From Sphingobacterium sp. UBA5670 (GTDB lineage: Bacteria; Bacteroidota; Bacteroidia; Sphingobacteriales; Sphingobacteriaceae): 64,000 nt of DNA. The stretch spans positions 1 to 64,000 of the forward strand of contig NZ_DIIM01000018.1 in the NCBI RefSeq assembly GCF_002420705.1, read 5' to 3'. Below are positions 9,904 to 18,293 of this stretch, piece after piece. Position 1 is the stretch's first letter. Every line of letters starts with the position of its first letter. The notes beneath the pieces are model-generated. The model saw only the letters and a program-made list of their open reading frames with translations, was not told the DNA's origin and ran no database searches. A program made the translations under genes and the position numbers.

Positions 9904-10602
9904 TTAAATACCTGCTACTGATTTAGTCTCAATATGAATACCAGGACTCATAGTTGAGGAAATGTGAATACTTTTAAAGTAAGTTCCTTTAGCTGCAGAT
10001 GGTTTCAAACGAGCTAGAGTTTGTAATACCTCTAGTGCGTTATCATATATCTTATCTGCATCGAACGACGCTTTACCAATAGAAGTATGGATGATACCGG
10101 TTTTGTCAACTTTGAAATCGATCTTACCACCTTTTACATCTGTTACAGCTTTACCAACTTCTGTTGTAACTGTACCAGTTTTAGGGTTAGGCATCAAGTT
10201 TCTTGGACCTAAAATACGACCCAATTTACCAACTTTAGCCATAACACTAGGCATAGTAATAATGATATCAACGTCAGTCCAACCACCTTCAATTTTGCTG
10301 ATGTAATCATCTAAACCTACGTAGTCTGCACCCGCCGCTTTAGCTTCTTCTTCCTTATCAGGAGTACATAAAACTAAAACACGAACAGTTTTACCAGTAC
10401 CGTGAGGTAATGTTGCAATACCACGAACCATTTGATTTGCTTTACGAGGATCTACGCCCAAACGAACGTCGATATCCACAGAAGCATCAAATTTGGTCAA
10501 TGAGATTTCTTTAACTAAAGCCGAAGCTTCTTTCAAAGAGTATGCTTTACCAGCTTCAATTTTGGATAGTGCCGCTTTTTGATTTTTTGTTAATCTAGCC
10601 AC
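9904..10602 (-). CDS. rplA: 50S ribosomal protein L1
   Basis: L1 binds 23S rRNA at the mobile L1 stalk next to the E site and in many bacteria represses its own rplK-rplA mRNA. The 232 residues have the usual length and contain the conserved GRILGPRNLMPNPKTGTV segment. It is separated from rplK by 22 bp and from rplJ by 2 bp, consistent with cotranscription. I did not identify an L1-binding mimic in the leader. Confidence 0.98.
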   Translation of the reverse strand: MARLTKNQKAALSKIEAGKAYSLKEASALVKEISLTKFDASVDIDVRLGVDPRKANQMVRGIATLPHGTGKTVRVLVLCTPDKEEEAKAAGADYVGLDDYISKIEGGWTDVDIIITMPSVMAKVGKLGRILGPRNLMPNPKTGTVTTEVGKAVTDVKGGKIDFKVDKTGIIHTSIGKASFDADKIYDNALEVLQTLARLKPSAAKGTYFKSIHISSTMSPGIHIETKSVAGI

Positions 10603-10624
10603 TTTTCTTAAATTGATTTCTTAA

Positions 10625-11068
10625 TTAATTGTTCCAAGGAGCATTACCTGATACAGTAATACCCATACTACGTGCTGTACCAGCCACCATTTTCATAGCA
10701 GCCTCTACAGTAAATGCATTTAAATCAGGCATTTTATCTTTAGCGATTGTCTCAACTTGTTCCCAAGTGATAGCCGCAACTTTTTTACGGTTAGGCTCGC
10801 CAGATCCACTTTTTAATTTAGCAGCGTCTTTCAACTGAACTGCTACCGGTGGAGTCTTGATGATAAAATCGAATGATTTATCAGCGTAAACTGTAATGAC
10901 AACAGGCAATACTTGACCTGGTTTGTCTTGCGTACGAGCGTTAAACTGCTTACAGAAATCCATGATATTCACACCTTTAGCACCTAATGCAGGTCCTACT
11001 GGAGGTGAAGGATTCGCAGCTCCGCCCTTAACTTGTAATTTTACTAACGCACTGACTTCTTTTGCCAT
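10625..11068 (-). CDS. rplK: 50S ribosomal protein L11
   Basis: L11 is part of the GTPase-associated centre and binds the thiostrepton-site RNA of 23S rRNA. The 147 residues include the proline-rich N-terminal segment NPSPPVGPALGAKGVN and the C-terminal RNA-binding domain ending in ARSMGITVSG. In most Bacteroidota it directly follows nusG. Here it is the first gene of its unit, with nusG 17 kb away and a separate promoter just upstream. Confidence 0.98.
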   Translation of the reverse strand: MAKEVSALVKLQVKGGAANPSPPVGPALGAKGVNIMDFCKQFNARTQDKPGQVLPVVITVYADKSFDFIIKTPPVAVQLKDAAKLKSGSGEPNRKKVAAITWEQVETIAKDKMPDLNAFTVEAAMKMVAGTARSMGITVSGNAPWNN

Positions 11069-11164
11069 TTTGTTTTGAATTTAATTTTGTTAAATGTCTG
11101 TTAGTAAGTTGGAAGCAAATAACGTAACATTCATCGGCCAGGACGTAACACCCCAACCGAGGTG

Positions 11165-11195
11165 CAAAGTTAATAAGAAGATTTGAATCCTGCAA
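11165..11195 (-). promoter_or_regulatory. Promoter of the rplK-rpoC operon
   Basis: TAACTTTG on the minus strand (11165-11172) fits TAnnTTTG, with TTG (11193-11195) 20 nt upstream. The leader to the rplK start is about 95 nt. It means the ribosomal-protein/RNA-polymerase operon does not depend on readthrough from nusG across the island. Confidence 0.65.
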
Positions 11196-11284
11196 GTATC
11201 TAACTTTTAATTTTTCAGGAATTTATACTTTTTTTAAAAAGCTGGCATCCATTCGTTTATTTTTCAAATATATTACCGACCGTC

Positions 11285-11374
11285 CTACTCACCCCGAGCA
11301 TAAAAGCCATCAAAATTATTTACCAATACAATAAAAAAAACGAAAGTAACCAGAGCATATAGCATGTATTTCAT
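11285..11374 (-). CDS. Putative 29-residue single-helix membrane peptide
   Basis: The frame encodes MKYMLYALVTFVFFIVLVNN plus nine polar or aromatic residues. A hydrophobic helix (residues about 5-19) fills most of it. An AGGAGAA run lies about 17 nt before the ATG, too far for a normal ribosome binding site. It resembles in layout the other small membrane peptides of this island (12.6, 14.5, 17.2 and 38.1 kb). It could equally be chance. Confidence 0.3.
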   Translation of the reverse strand: MKYMLYALVTFVFFIVLVNNFDGFYARGE

Positions 11375-11423
11375 CGGGTTCGGATTCAAATTTCTCCTAA
11401 TTCAACGGTAAGAACCGAGAAAG

Positions 11424-12528
11424 CTACTCTCTAATTTTTAAAATTTTCCCCAATTGATCTTTAATTCCTTTAGGCAAAGCGGGGATTCCGTACCTATTGA
11501 GATCATTCCAATAAGTGCTCCGATAATCACTGCTTCCTTTCAGAAATATACTTTTTGCAAATTGCTTTTTGTATTCCGTAAATTGATCTGTGGAGATATA
11601 CTCCTTTTCAAGCACATAAAATTCATCATATGACTCTATCGGAGTATATTCAGCTTGGCTCTTTTTCTTAACGCTAGCGACAGCTGACCTCACGACACTG
11701 ACTAAATGATCCATTGTTAAATTATCCAAATTTACATTCGCATACGTTTCTATCGTTACGCCACTATGCTGCCGCCCCTGTATTTTAAATATCCTCTGGT
11801 CTATTACAGTCCCCGGCGCTACCCGATTAAGATACACCTGCCCTTTTCCCTCGTTTGAAACTTGTACAAAACCCATGTTTGTACTCCCTTGTTTTATAAA
11901 TCGTCGACCATTATCCACCTCCAACCGAAATCCTTTCGGCAACTGATAGGCGATCGAAGTGTTTTTAAGATTGATCACGCTTGGATTATAGGAAAAAAAA
12001 ATTCCCATCTTGTCAGCGAGGTCTTGTGTAGCAACTTTATTTTCAAAAATCCGGTACTCCTTCAAAATAAACCGGACTTTTTCTTTCTTATTCTTTAGTG
12101 GAATATAATACGCTATTATGCCATCGACAAAATACCCCATCTTACTATTAAGTAAAGCAAGGTTCCGAAAATACCCTTTTAAGACAACATAGTCAGCCTT
12201 GGTCCGATCGCCTATCGCTACTTCATCAATCTTAATTGATCGGGGAACCATTTTGATCTTGCCCATCGTCTTTACTTCCGAAAAAGGCACCATCAAACTA
12301 CTATAGGCAACATGCTGAAAAGTTAAATTAGACGTACTTTCCTGTTTCAATGAATCCAATACAACTTCTCCCGCTATATTTGTTGCACCAAGTAAGCTAC
12401 CGTTATCCGCATACAGATTGAAACCACTTATAGGTTCCTGTGTTAGACTATCAATGACTTTAATTGTGCATTCGTCAAAAAAGAAATCATCGTTAATATC
12501 CAGATAATATATCCTATTCTTATTTCAT
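11424..12528 (-). pseudogene. Carboxypeptidase-regulatory-like domain protein, 5' end frameshifted
   Basis: The intact part encodes about 311 residues from a TTG at 12359, but the same frame continues upstream without any ATG, GTG or TTG to a TGA at 12525-12527. That upstream stretch contains IKVIDSLTQEPISGFNLYAD and LLGATNIAGEV, the usual opening of a carboxypeptidase-regulatory-like beta-sandwich domain in Bacteroidota surface proteins. A signal peptide is readable only in other frames: MKK-like at 12528, then MISFLTNAQ, a typical signal-peptide end. I therefore read it as a secreted protein that lost its N-terminal frame through one or two small indels. The C-terminal 250 residues are of unknown function. 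A sequencing error is the alternative. Confidence 0.6.
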
Positions 12529-12601
12529 TTCAGTCCTTTTATTTTACCGTTTGTCAATTAAGTAGGGATTAACATTATCTGACAGTCTTCTATAATCCCG
12601 T

Positions 12602-12733
12602 TTATTTATTTCTGGTCCTATTATACCCCTCATTGAATGCTTCAATTAAGGCACTACTATTCATGATGGTGTAAACGATGAAAGCGAGCACCGCCACTAT
12701 TGCTACAAATTTTAAAAGTTTCTTAATTTCCAT
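12602..12733 (-). CDS. 43-residue single-helix peptide under the shared promoter box
   Basis: The product starts MEIKKLLKFVAIVAVLAFIV, with a basic N-terminus and one membrane helix. It continues YTIMNSSALIEAFNEGYN and ends RTRNK. It lacks a double-glycine leader. The N-terminal layout (ME-KK-LKF, then a helix) matches the 45-residue peptide at 17192-17329. The start lies about 50 bp below one copy of the island-wide promoter box, which is the best evidence that it is real. Its role is unknown; immunity or membrane-targeting functions are possible given the neighbouring double-glycine peptides. Confidence 0.55.
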   Translation of the reverse strand: MEIKKLLKFVAIVAVLAFIVYTIMNSSALIEAFNEGYNRTRNK

Positions 12734-12752
12734 AATTATTTAGATCTAATTC

Positions 12753-12803
12753 CTGTCCCAAAAATAGACATTATGATATAGTTGCACCACAACCTGTGGT
12801 TAT
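12753..12803 (-). promoter_or_regulatory. Shared promoter box copy (a) with -7 TATTTTTG
   Basis: Minus strand: GATAACCACAGGTTGTGG, 27 nt from TTG to TTTG, with the -7 element TATTTTTG, which fits TAnnTTTG exactly. The palindromic arms are AACC/GGTT; ACCACA/TGTGGT overlap them. It is upstream of the 43-residue peptide gene. Confidence 0.65.
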
Positions 12804-12875
12804 CTAGCGACAAATTACCGCTAGGTATCAATTAATCAATTGAAGTTTTCACCAAGTTGTTTTGCTAAGCCGTCA

Positions 12876-12944
12876 CTAAATCTGAGCCTTGCATAGTAGA
12901 CCGACAAACAAACAGATCAGAATAAATGTAAATTTTAGTTTCAT
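12876..12944 (-). CDS. Possible 22-residue signal-peptide-like remnant
   Basis: The frame encodes MKLKFTFILICLFVGLLCKA-QI, which looks like a signal peptide or membrane helix, and then stops. In another frame the DNA continues with RFSDGLAKQLGENFN, so a small secreted or membrane peptide may have been frameshifted here. The call is weak, resting only on composition. Confidence 0.2.
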   Translation of the reverse strand: MKLKFTFILICLFVGLLCKAQI

Positions 12945-13047
12945 ATATGTTAACATTTCCTTAATCCCACCTCTTTAAAAACAGCGATATTGATCACGCC
13001 GTGTAGTGCAACTCATTATTTTTATGCCTATAATTTCATGAGAACAG

Positions 13048-13668
13048 CTATAAAGCATAGATAAAACCATGTTTTAACCTTAGAAAAACTATTAAATACT
13101 CCAAAACTACCTGAGGAAGCACGTATATTGGATAGAGAAACCAAATATTCATATTAATAGGCGCAAAGTTTGTAATATGTACAAGCCCAAATGAAATAGC
13201 ACTTATTGACCCCACGACTCTAATGGAGATAAATTTGCCAAGATACTGTTCCGTATGCTTATCTCTTAGAACACGAAAAATGACTAGACAGATAACTATA
13301 AAAGATAAGATGATCGCTAAAGCCTTCAAGTTTACGTTAAATAAATCCTTGAGGCCAAAAATCATATAGGTTAAAATTGCAGAAAAAGATATTGCAATAT
13401 GCCTTGGGTCAAAAGACAGCCAAAGGCGAAACATTGTTTCTTCAACGATTGGAACAAAAAAAGCTGCTAAAAACACTATACAGAAGCTATTATTAGTCAA
13501 CACCCTAATAGACTTTAGTACATCATGATTTAATAGGCTCGGGATCTTATAATAATTGACGACTAGAAATGTATCAATAGATCTAATAATCATCGTAAGC
13601 ACAAGTCCAATTCCGATAAATAGAAGATACGAATACCCAATGGCCTTTATTTTATCCTTTATTAACAT
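13048..13668 (-). pseudogene. CPBP intramembrane metalloprotease, 3' end deleted
   Basis: This 206-residue polytopic membrane protein is a close paralogue of the 222-residue protein at 17532-18200; they share most residues. The first active-site motif EETMFR (about residue 77) and the second-motif FGLVHITN are present. The copy ends at GFIYAL, where the paralogue continues VGLHVLVNFIAVLMKI. The DNA after the stop (GCTGTTCTCATGAAATTATAG) matches the paralogue's last codons, so a short internal deletion removed the third motif (HxxxN), which normally supplies metal or catalytic residues. Another CPBP-like end (LH, then GVINIAVFK in a shifted frame) is seen at 12975-13011. In other bacteria CPBP proteins next to bacteriocin genes give self-immunity. 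Confidence 0.7.
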
Positions 13669-13722
13669 ACCTTAAAATAAATACAACTCGTATAATCGGC
13701 TACCACTGTTTAAAAACAAACA

Positions 13723-14238
13723 TTAGGTGTAGTTACTTAAAAAGGACACAACATTTACTAAGGCGTGTAATGCAATTATCAATAAAATTTTGTTCCATCT
13801 ACCTTGCGATCTCAATGCCATATAATAATAGGCAAATACAAATCCTGAAATAATAGTTGCCAGGAAATACCAAATATTATAACAACGAAATAAGCCCAAA
13901 ATAATAGCAGCAATCAAGACACTCATCGAAGCCGAAATCCTCAGCTTGAGTAGCAGCTCTAGAACTAGAACTTGGACGAATAGCGTTTCCAAAATTGGTG
14001 CTATCACTACCAATGACACAAAAGCAAATCCCAGTCCCTGCTGCTGATATTTTTAAATATCAGCAAACCCCAGTGACAGGCAACCAAAAATATAATATGC
14101 AACCCAATTTATTATTCCTTCGATCAAAAAAAATATAAATAGGAAGTATAAATTTCTACTCCTCGGTATTTCTATTATTTTAAAAATATCTCTCATTTTA
14201 TACAACGAATTTCCTCTCCGTATTTTTCTTGATATCAT
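13723..14238 (-). pseudogene. CPBP-like membrane protein with an in-frame stop
   Basis: Two open segments (14053-14238 and 13723-14019) are in the same frame and separated by a single TAA at 14053-14055, between GFADI and KYQQQGLGFAFVSL. Reading through gives about 171 residues with several membrane helices. The likely start is the internal ATG at 14196 (MRDIFKIIEI), preceded by GGAGAGGAAA. The CPBP motifs are worn: motif 1 reads LETLFVQ where EExxxR is expected, and motif 2 lacks its histidine, while HALVN (motif 3) remains. It is probably an inactive relic even without the stop. Confidence 0.65.
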
Positions 14239-14472
14239 CTGGCAATGTCTAAAATCTACCTAGTCGATGACCATCATACGATCCTCTTTTATCAAAAAGT
14301 GCCTATTAACCCCATATAATTGCAAAGATTCCCAGATATCACAACAATAAAGCAGCTCTACCCCTCAATCAAATTCAGAACAATTATTATCCAATTTGCA
14401 TTTCTACCGCATTGTAGAGCTTTTTGCTTGTGCTTGGCGATTAAAGTGACAAGAAATAAAGAACTTAACGAT

Positions 14473-14598
14473 CTAATGAGATATATAATACACAAATCTA
14501 CCAAGTATATTACCAAATAATACACCAATAAATGTTATCAAAAGTAAAATACTTAAAATAAACTCAACTTTCTTTTCACCATTTATAGCTTTCTTCAT
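14473..14598 (-). CDS. Putative 41-residue single-helix peptide
   Basis: The product starts MKKAINGEKKVEFILSILLL, with a charged N-terminus and one long hydrophobic helix. It ends with GNILGRFVYYISH. There is no double-glycine leader and no copy of the shared box upstream. Length and layout agree with the other small membrane peptides in this island. The function is not recognised. Confidence 0.4.
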   Translation of the reverse strand: MKKAINGEKKVEFILSILLLITFIGVLFGNILGRFVYYISH

Positions 14599-14616
14599 AC
14601 TCTTTCTTTAGGTAAG

Positions 14617-14650
14617 CTTCCTAAATATAGAAAATATTTACTTTAGGAAG
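14617..14650. repeat. Inverted repeat upstream of the 41-residue peptide
   Basis: CTTCCTAAA (14617-14625) pairs perfectly with TTTAGGAAG (14642-14650), with an outer AGGT/ACCT extension around a bulge. No T-tract follows on either strand. It may be an operator or an RNA element for the peptide gene starting at 14598. Confidence 0.35.
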
Positions 14651-14880
14651 ACCTTATTCACAATCTTTTATTTTTGCAGTAAGTACCCCAACAATTAGAC
14701 TTGCAATCACCCTTCTATCCTATATTAGCGGGGGATACTTATCCAACTAAAATAAATTAAAACGTCTTCTATTACAATAGTTAAGCTGGAGGCAGTAGAA
14801 GGAAGTCAAAAACTAGTTATATTGGTATTGAGATTTGTCACTCAGATCAAATATCATTTTGTAATCACAAATCAATTAAA

Positions 14881-15470
14881 TTACGTAACCTTTTTCAAAA
14901 TAAAGCATCCCCCCTCTGTAGGATGATCAAGTACCAGGTTATCTTTATTCTCTTTATAAATTAAATTTAAAATCATGAAATCACCTGCCGCCCCTCCTGA
15001 GAAAAAATTGAAAAGAGTAAAAGCGGTAAATTTCCACTAAAAATAGCATAAATACCAGGTAGAAGTCCTAAGAGTATAAAAGGCATGATTACCCCAAGTA
15101 TATAAGCTCTAACAGGTAAGGGTTCCTTACAATGGGCATAAGGTGTAAGCATCTTCCATACTACACCAAACTTGATGGATTTGAAGCCATTTTTTGCAAA
15201 AATTGCAAAAACAACACCATGTATCAATTCATGAACTGCTGCGCCAGCTACAATAGCAATCCCATATATCCATCGCACATTAGAATCCTTATCATGAATA
15301 TTATTTTTCATCACAGTGATCGCCTCATCCAAATCCCACAATAAATAGAAGGGCACTCCATATAAAACGATGAAAACAGCGAAAAACAACAAACCAATCA
15401 CGTTAGCTTTAGAAATACTAATCAATCTCGGTTCTACGACAAACCCTGGATAATCTATTATTTCATTCAT
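14881..15470 (-). pseudogene. DUF3267 putative zincin, frameshifted near the C-terminus
   Basis: The reading frame from 15470 encodes a four-helix membrane protein with HELIHG (near residue 83), the zinc-binding motif of the DUF3267 family. It derails after LLLFSIF to an unrelated tail and stop. One base added to the T-run near 14998-15003 restores a family-like ending: SGGAAGDFMILNLIY, then ENKDNLVLDHPTEGGCFILK and a stop at 14881-14883, for about 196 residues, close to the usual family length. Its place beside CPBP genes suggests a related peptide-processing or immunity role, which is inference. A homopolymer sequencing error would make it intact. Confidence 0.7.
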
Positions 15471-15557
15471 AATTTATTCTTTTATAATTGTAGATTTTCG
15501 AGCTTTGATAGACTATCTTCTGATTATTATTTAGATTAAGGTCGAATTTTGGTAGCC

Positions 15558-15614
15558 TTACCTTTGGGCCACTAAGGAGAGCATTTTCTCGCGCTTGCTT
15601 TCTGATAAATTCAT
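15558..15614 (-). pseudogene. Possible IS66-type transposase accessory-gene remnant
   Basis: The 18-residue frame MNLSESKREKMLSLVAQR resembles the start of the small N-terminal ORF of IS66-family elements found in Bacteroidota, then stops. It lies directly beyond the truncated end of the CPBP gene at 15646-16110, so an insertion followed by deletion may explain that truncation. Evidence is short and weak. Confidence 0.3.
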
Positions 15615-15645
15615 GTAAACAAAGGTAGGGGCTGTAGAAAATTAT

Positions 15646-16110
15646 TTAAATATGTACTTGGTAGGGCGGATACTCTAAAATAATTCCTTTAAAAATTATT
15701 TCTTCGCATATTGGAGCCAACAATATTGCACCTATGCCAATTCCTATATTCTCCAAAGGATTGGAAATATTATGACGCTGTCCCATGTGATATGTCAAAT
15801 ATTTCGATATCGGCATATTAATACCCAATTGAAATAACAATAGAAAACATAATAATAAGAACCATATTTTTGCAGCAAGTCTAACCGGTGTGTTCCAAAA
15901 TTGGTTAAAGGAGACTTGTTGCTTGTTTTTCTTAAAATAAACTAAGGATACTACTAAAAACAGAACTAAAAACAGGAGGTTATTATAAATATCGCCTGAA
16001 ATATTCAGATTCAAAGCCTCCATAAATGCAATTATAGGTACCACAGCCATAAAGCCAATAAATAACAAGAGAATAGCTTGGATAATATTTTTAGGATACT
16101 GTTTCTTCAT
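15646..16110 (-). pseudogene. CPBP intramembrane metalloprotease, truncated after motif 1
   Basis: The 154-residue product has several membrane helices and reaches the first CPBP motif (PICEEIIFKG, about residue 137), then ends in an unrelated tail (LEYPPYQVHI). The second and third motifs, normally in the following 80-100 residues, are absent and were not found downstream. The start MKKQYPKNII looks natural. The break lies next to a possible IS66 fragment. Confidence 0.7.
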
Positions 16111-16319
16111 GATTTATGTGAAAAATCTGCTAGAAATATAATAATCAATTTACGACTTCTCACTAACAACATAATTTCAATATCTTAATTAAAAGCCCAA
16201 TCCAATGGAATAATTCTTATATCCACAAGCTTTTAATAATTTCAATATCATGTTACTCTCCGCTTTATTACTTATTTTGGGCCATATATAAAATGCTAAT
16301 ATTAATAGAGAACCGAAAC

Positions 16320-16913
16320 CTAATAATGCACGTGTGCATTTCTTTCATATCTGGAAACTGTAAATAAAATAACGCCAAACAAGATACTCCTAATCAGAAG
16401 ACTTGCAAACCCTCCTTCTATCCCATAACTTCCTCCCAACCAATACTCATTGGTTGGCAAAATAAGACTATATAAACCACTTTTTGTTGTTCCACTCATT
16501 GGAAGTGAAAATAACCATTGGATATAATTCCAACCAAAGTGTAATCCAACGGGATAATATATAGATTTTGTATGAATATAAGCATATGCATAAATTATAC
16601 CACCTAGAAAATGGGAAACAAATGCTGTAATCGTAAAATGAGAATTTCCTATATGACATGCAGCAAATAACGCAGCGGAAATTATCACTGATTTTTTCTT
16701 ATTAAAAAATCTACTCAACCCGCGAATCAAATAATACCGAAAGATAATCTCTTCAAAAAAAGCTGTACAGATACATATTAGAAAGATATTAAATTGATCA
16801 GACATGGTAATAGTATTGGAGGCTATATCCAAGCCAAGCAATAGAAAAAATTCGATCAAAATAATACTTGATTGTAAAGTACCAAGGATTAAAAGTTCTA
16901 TTTTCTGTCTCAA
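16320..16913 (-). CDS. CPBP (Abi) family intramembrane metalloprotease
   Basis: This 197-residue multi-pass membrane protein has all three CPBP motifs: FFEEIIFRYY (about residue 54), FAACHIGN (about residue 88) and VGLHFGWNY (about residue 127). The family includes prenyl-protein endopeptidase relatives and bacteriocin self-immunity proteins; an immunity role fits the nearby secreted-peptide genes but is inferred. The start taken here is a TTG at 16913, and no upstream ATG is in frame before a stop, so the N-terminus is uncertain and may have been lost. It differs clearly from the 13.0/17.5-kb pair. Confidence 0.8.
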   Translation of the reverse strand: MRQKIELLILGTLQSSIILIEFFLLLGLDIASNTITMSDQFNIFLICICTAFFEEIIFRYYLIRGLSRFFNKKKSVIISAALFAACHIGNSHFTITAFVSHFLGGIIYAYAYIHTKSIYYPVGLHFGWNYIQWLFSLPMSGTTKSGLYSLILPTNEYWLGGSYGIEGGFASLLIRSILFGVILFTVSRYERNAHVHY

Positions 16914-17102
16914 TAAATCAAAATTAGGAACAACCTAAGCATTAAGTAACTTTGCAACTCCATTATCAATTTAAATCATCTTCCAAACGAACTCCATGTA
17001 TTAATGGGCTTCATCCGGATAATGCATGTAGTCTTTGGCAAGTGATAGAAACTTTTTATACATGAAAAGCTATCCTAATACTAGTTCCTTCAACCAACTT
17101 CA

Positions 17103-17180
17103 TCAATGGGTTATATTGTAAGCGAATTCACCAATAGCATAGCCAGCTCCATAAAAACAAAAATTCCAAACTCTAGGGAT
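17103..17180 (-). pseudogene. Possible decayed core of a double-glycine bacteriocin-like peptide
   Basis: A frame open from about 17180 to the TGA at 17103 encodes VWNFCFYGAGYAIGEFAYN, rich in small residues and GxxxG-type spacing as in two-peptide bacteriocin cores. No start codon or leader precedes it; a stop lies just upstream in frame. It reads as a remnant, with low confidence. Confidence 0.3.
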
Positions 17181-17191
17181 TTAATAATTGT

Positions 17192-17329
17192 TTAATATGC
17201 CGCATTAAAACCATCAATAATGCCTCTAAAAAAATCACCAAAAAAGTTATCAGTATTTAAAAGGAGATAACTGCAAACTATTACAAAGGCCACTAAAAAC
17301 CCAAATTTCAACCATTTTTTCTTTTCCAT
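17192..17329 (-). CDS. 45-residue single-helix peptide sharing its tail with a GG peptide
   Basis: The N-terminal half (MEKKKWLKFGFLVAFVIVCS) is basic then hydrophobic, one membrane helix. The C-terminal half NTDNFFGDFFRGIIDGF matches the core of the double-glycine peptide at 19790-19954 (NTAYFWGDFFSGLIDGL): 11 of 16 residues up to the shared IDG, and 38 of 48 bases at 17211-17258 versus 19803-19850. The two genes thus share a tail but differ in the head (membrane anchor versus export leader). A membrane-bound decoy or immunity role is conceivable; this is inference. Confidence 0.6.
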   Translation of the reverse strand: MEKKKWLKFGFLVAFVIVCSYLLLNTDNFFGDFFRGIIDGFNAAY

Positions 17330-17531
17330 ATTTCTATTTTATCCTTTAAAATATAGCCTTACAATATCTCTTTAGTATCTTAATTTCTCTTCTTATAGAA
17401 GTGGGTTAAAAGTAAGAATGATACTATGAAAAACTATCCATAATTTCTTACCCGATTGATCATAAACAATGAACATTATTATCGAAAAGAAAATTTAGAT
17501 TACAAATCCTCTATCTTATAAATCATTTTCA

Positions 17532-18200
17532 CTAAATCTTCATAAGAACAGCGATAAAATTTACCAACACATGCAGTCCCACTGCATATATAAAACCATG
17601 CTTTAGTCGAAGATATACTGTCAAATACCCAAGTACAATCTGAGGAAGAACATAAATGGGATAAATAAACCAAATATTTGCATTAATAGGAGCAAAATTG
17701 GTAATATGTATAAGTCCAAAAGCAATCGCACTTATAGAACCTAAGAATTTAATAGAAATAAATCTAGTAAGATATCCTTCTATATCCTTACCTTTCAAAA
17801 ACCGATAAATTACTAAGCCAATCATGATAAAAGATAAAATGATAGCTAGAGTCATTAAGTTTGCCTTAAACAAATCCTTAATCCCTAAAAGGAAATATGT
17901 TAAAATAGCTGAAAAGGATATGGCTATATGTCGTGCATCTAATGATAACCAAAGCCGAAACATTGTTTCTTCAACAATTGGGACAAAAAATGCGGCTAAA
18001 AGTACAATAAGGAAGCTGTTATTATTGGTAAGTGCCCTAACAGATTTTAGTACGTCGTGATGTAACAAACTTGGTAATTTATAATAATCGACCACTAGGA
18101 AAGTATCTACAGATCTAATAATCATCATAAGTATAAATCCAATACAGATAAATAGAAGATACAAGTATCCAATAGACTTTATTTTATCTTTTGTTAACAT
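17532..18200 (-). CDS. CPBP (Abi) family intramembrane metalloprotease
   Basis: This is the intact paralogue of the damaged gene at 13048-13668. The 222-residue polytopic membrane protein carries EETMFR (about residue 78), FGLIHITN (about residue 162) and GLHVLVNF (about residue 209). It starts at an ATG with MLTKDKIKSIGYLYLL. Before the IS256-type insertion at 18294 it would have lain directly downstream of the two double-glycine peptides in the exporter operon, the usual place for an immunity gene. Immunity is therefore the best guess. The IS probably weakens transcription from the operon promoter. Confidence 0.85.
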   Translation of the reverse strand: MLTKDKIKSIGYLYLLFICIGFILMMIIRSVDTFLVVDYYKLPSLLHHDVLKSVRALTNNNSFLIVLLAAFFVPIVEETMFRLWLSLDARHIAISFSAILTYFLLGIKDLFKANLMTLAIILSFIMIGLVIYRFLKGKDIEGYLTRFISIKFLGSISAIAFGLIHITNFAPINANIWFIYPIYVLPQIVLGYLTVYLRLKHGFIYAVGLHVLVNFIAVLMKI

Positions 18201-18285
18201 TCTTTGAAATAAGACATATAAACGAGGAGTCTCGCAATAAAAACATCCTCGCTTAAAAAATTATACAAAAAGTAGGTAGATACCT

Positions 18286-18293
18286 ATTATTGC
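18286..18293. repeat. Target-site duplication, left copy
   Basis: ATTATTGC flanks the IS element here and again at 19646-19653. Eight bases is the size expected for IS256-family insertions. Confidence 0.85.

Noticed and set aside
14320..14520. Plus-strand frame of 66 codons
   Set aside because: It is antisense to a better small-peptide frame, and its composition (mixed Cys, Arg and rare clusters) looks random.
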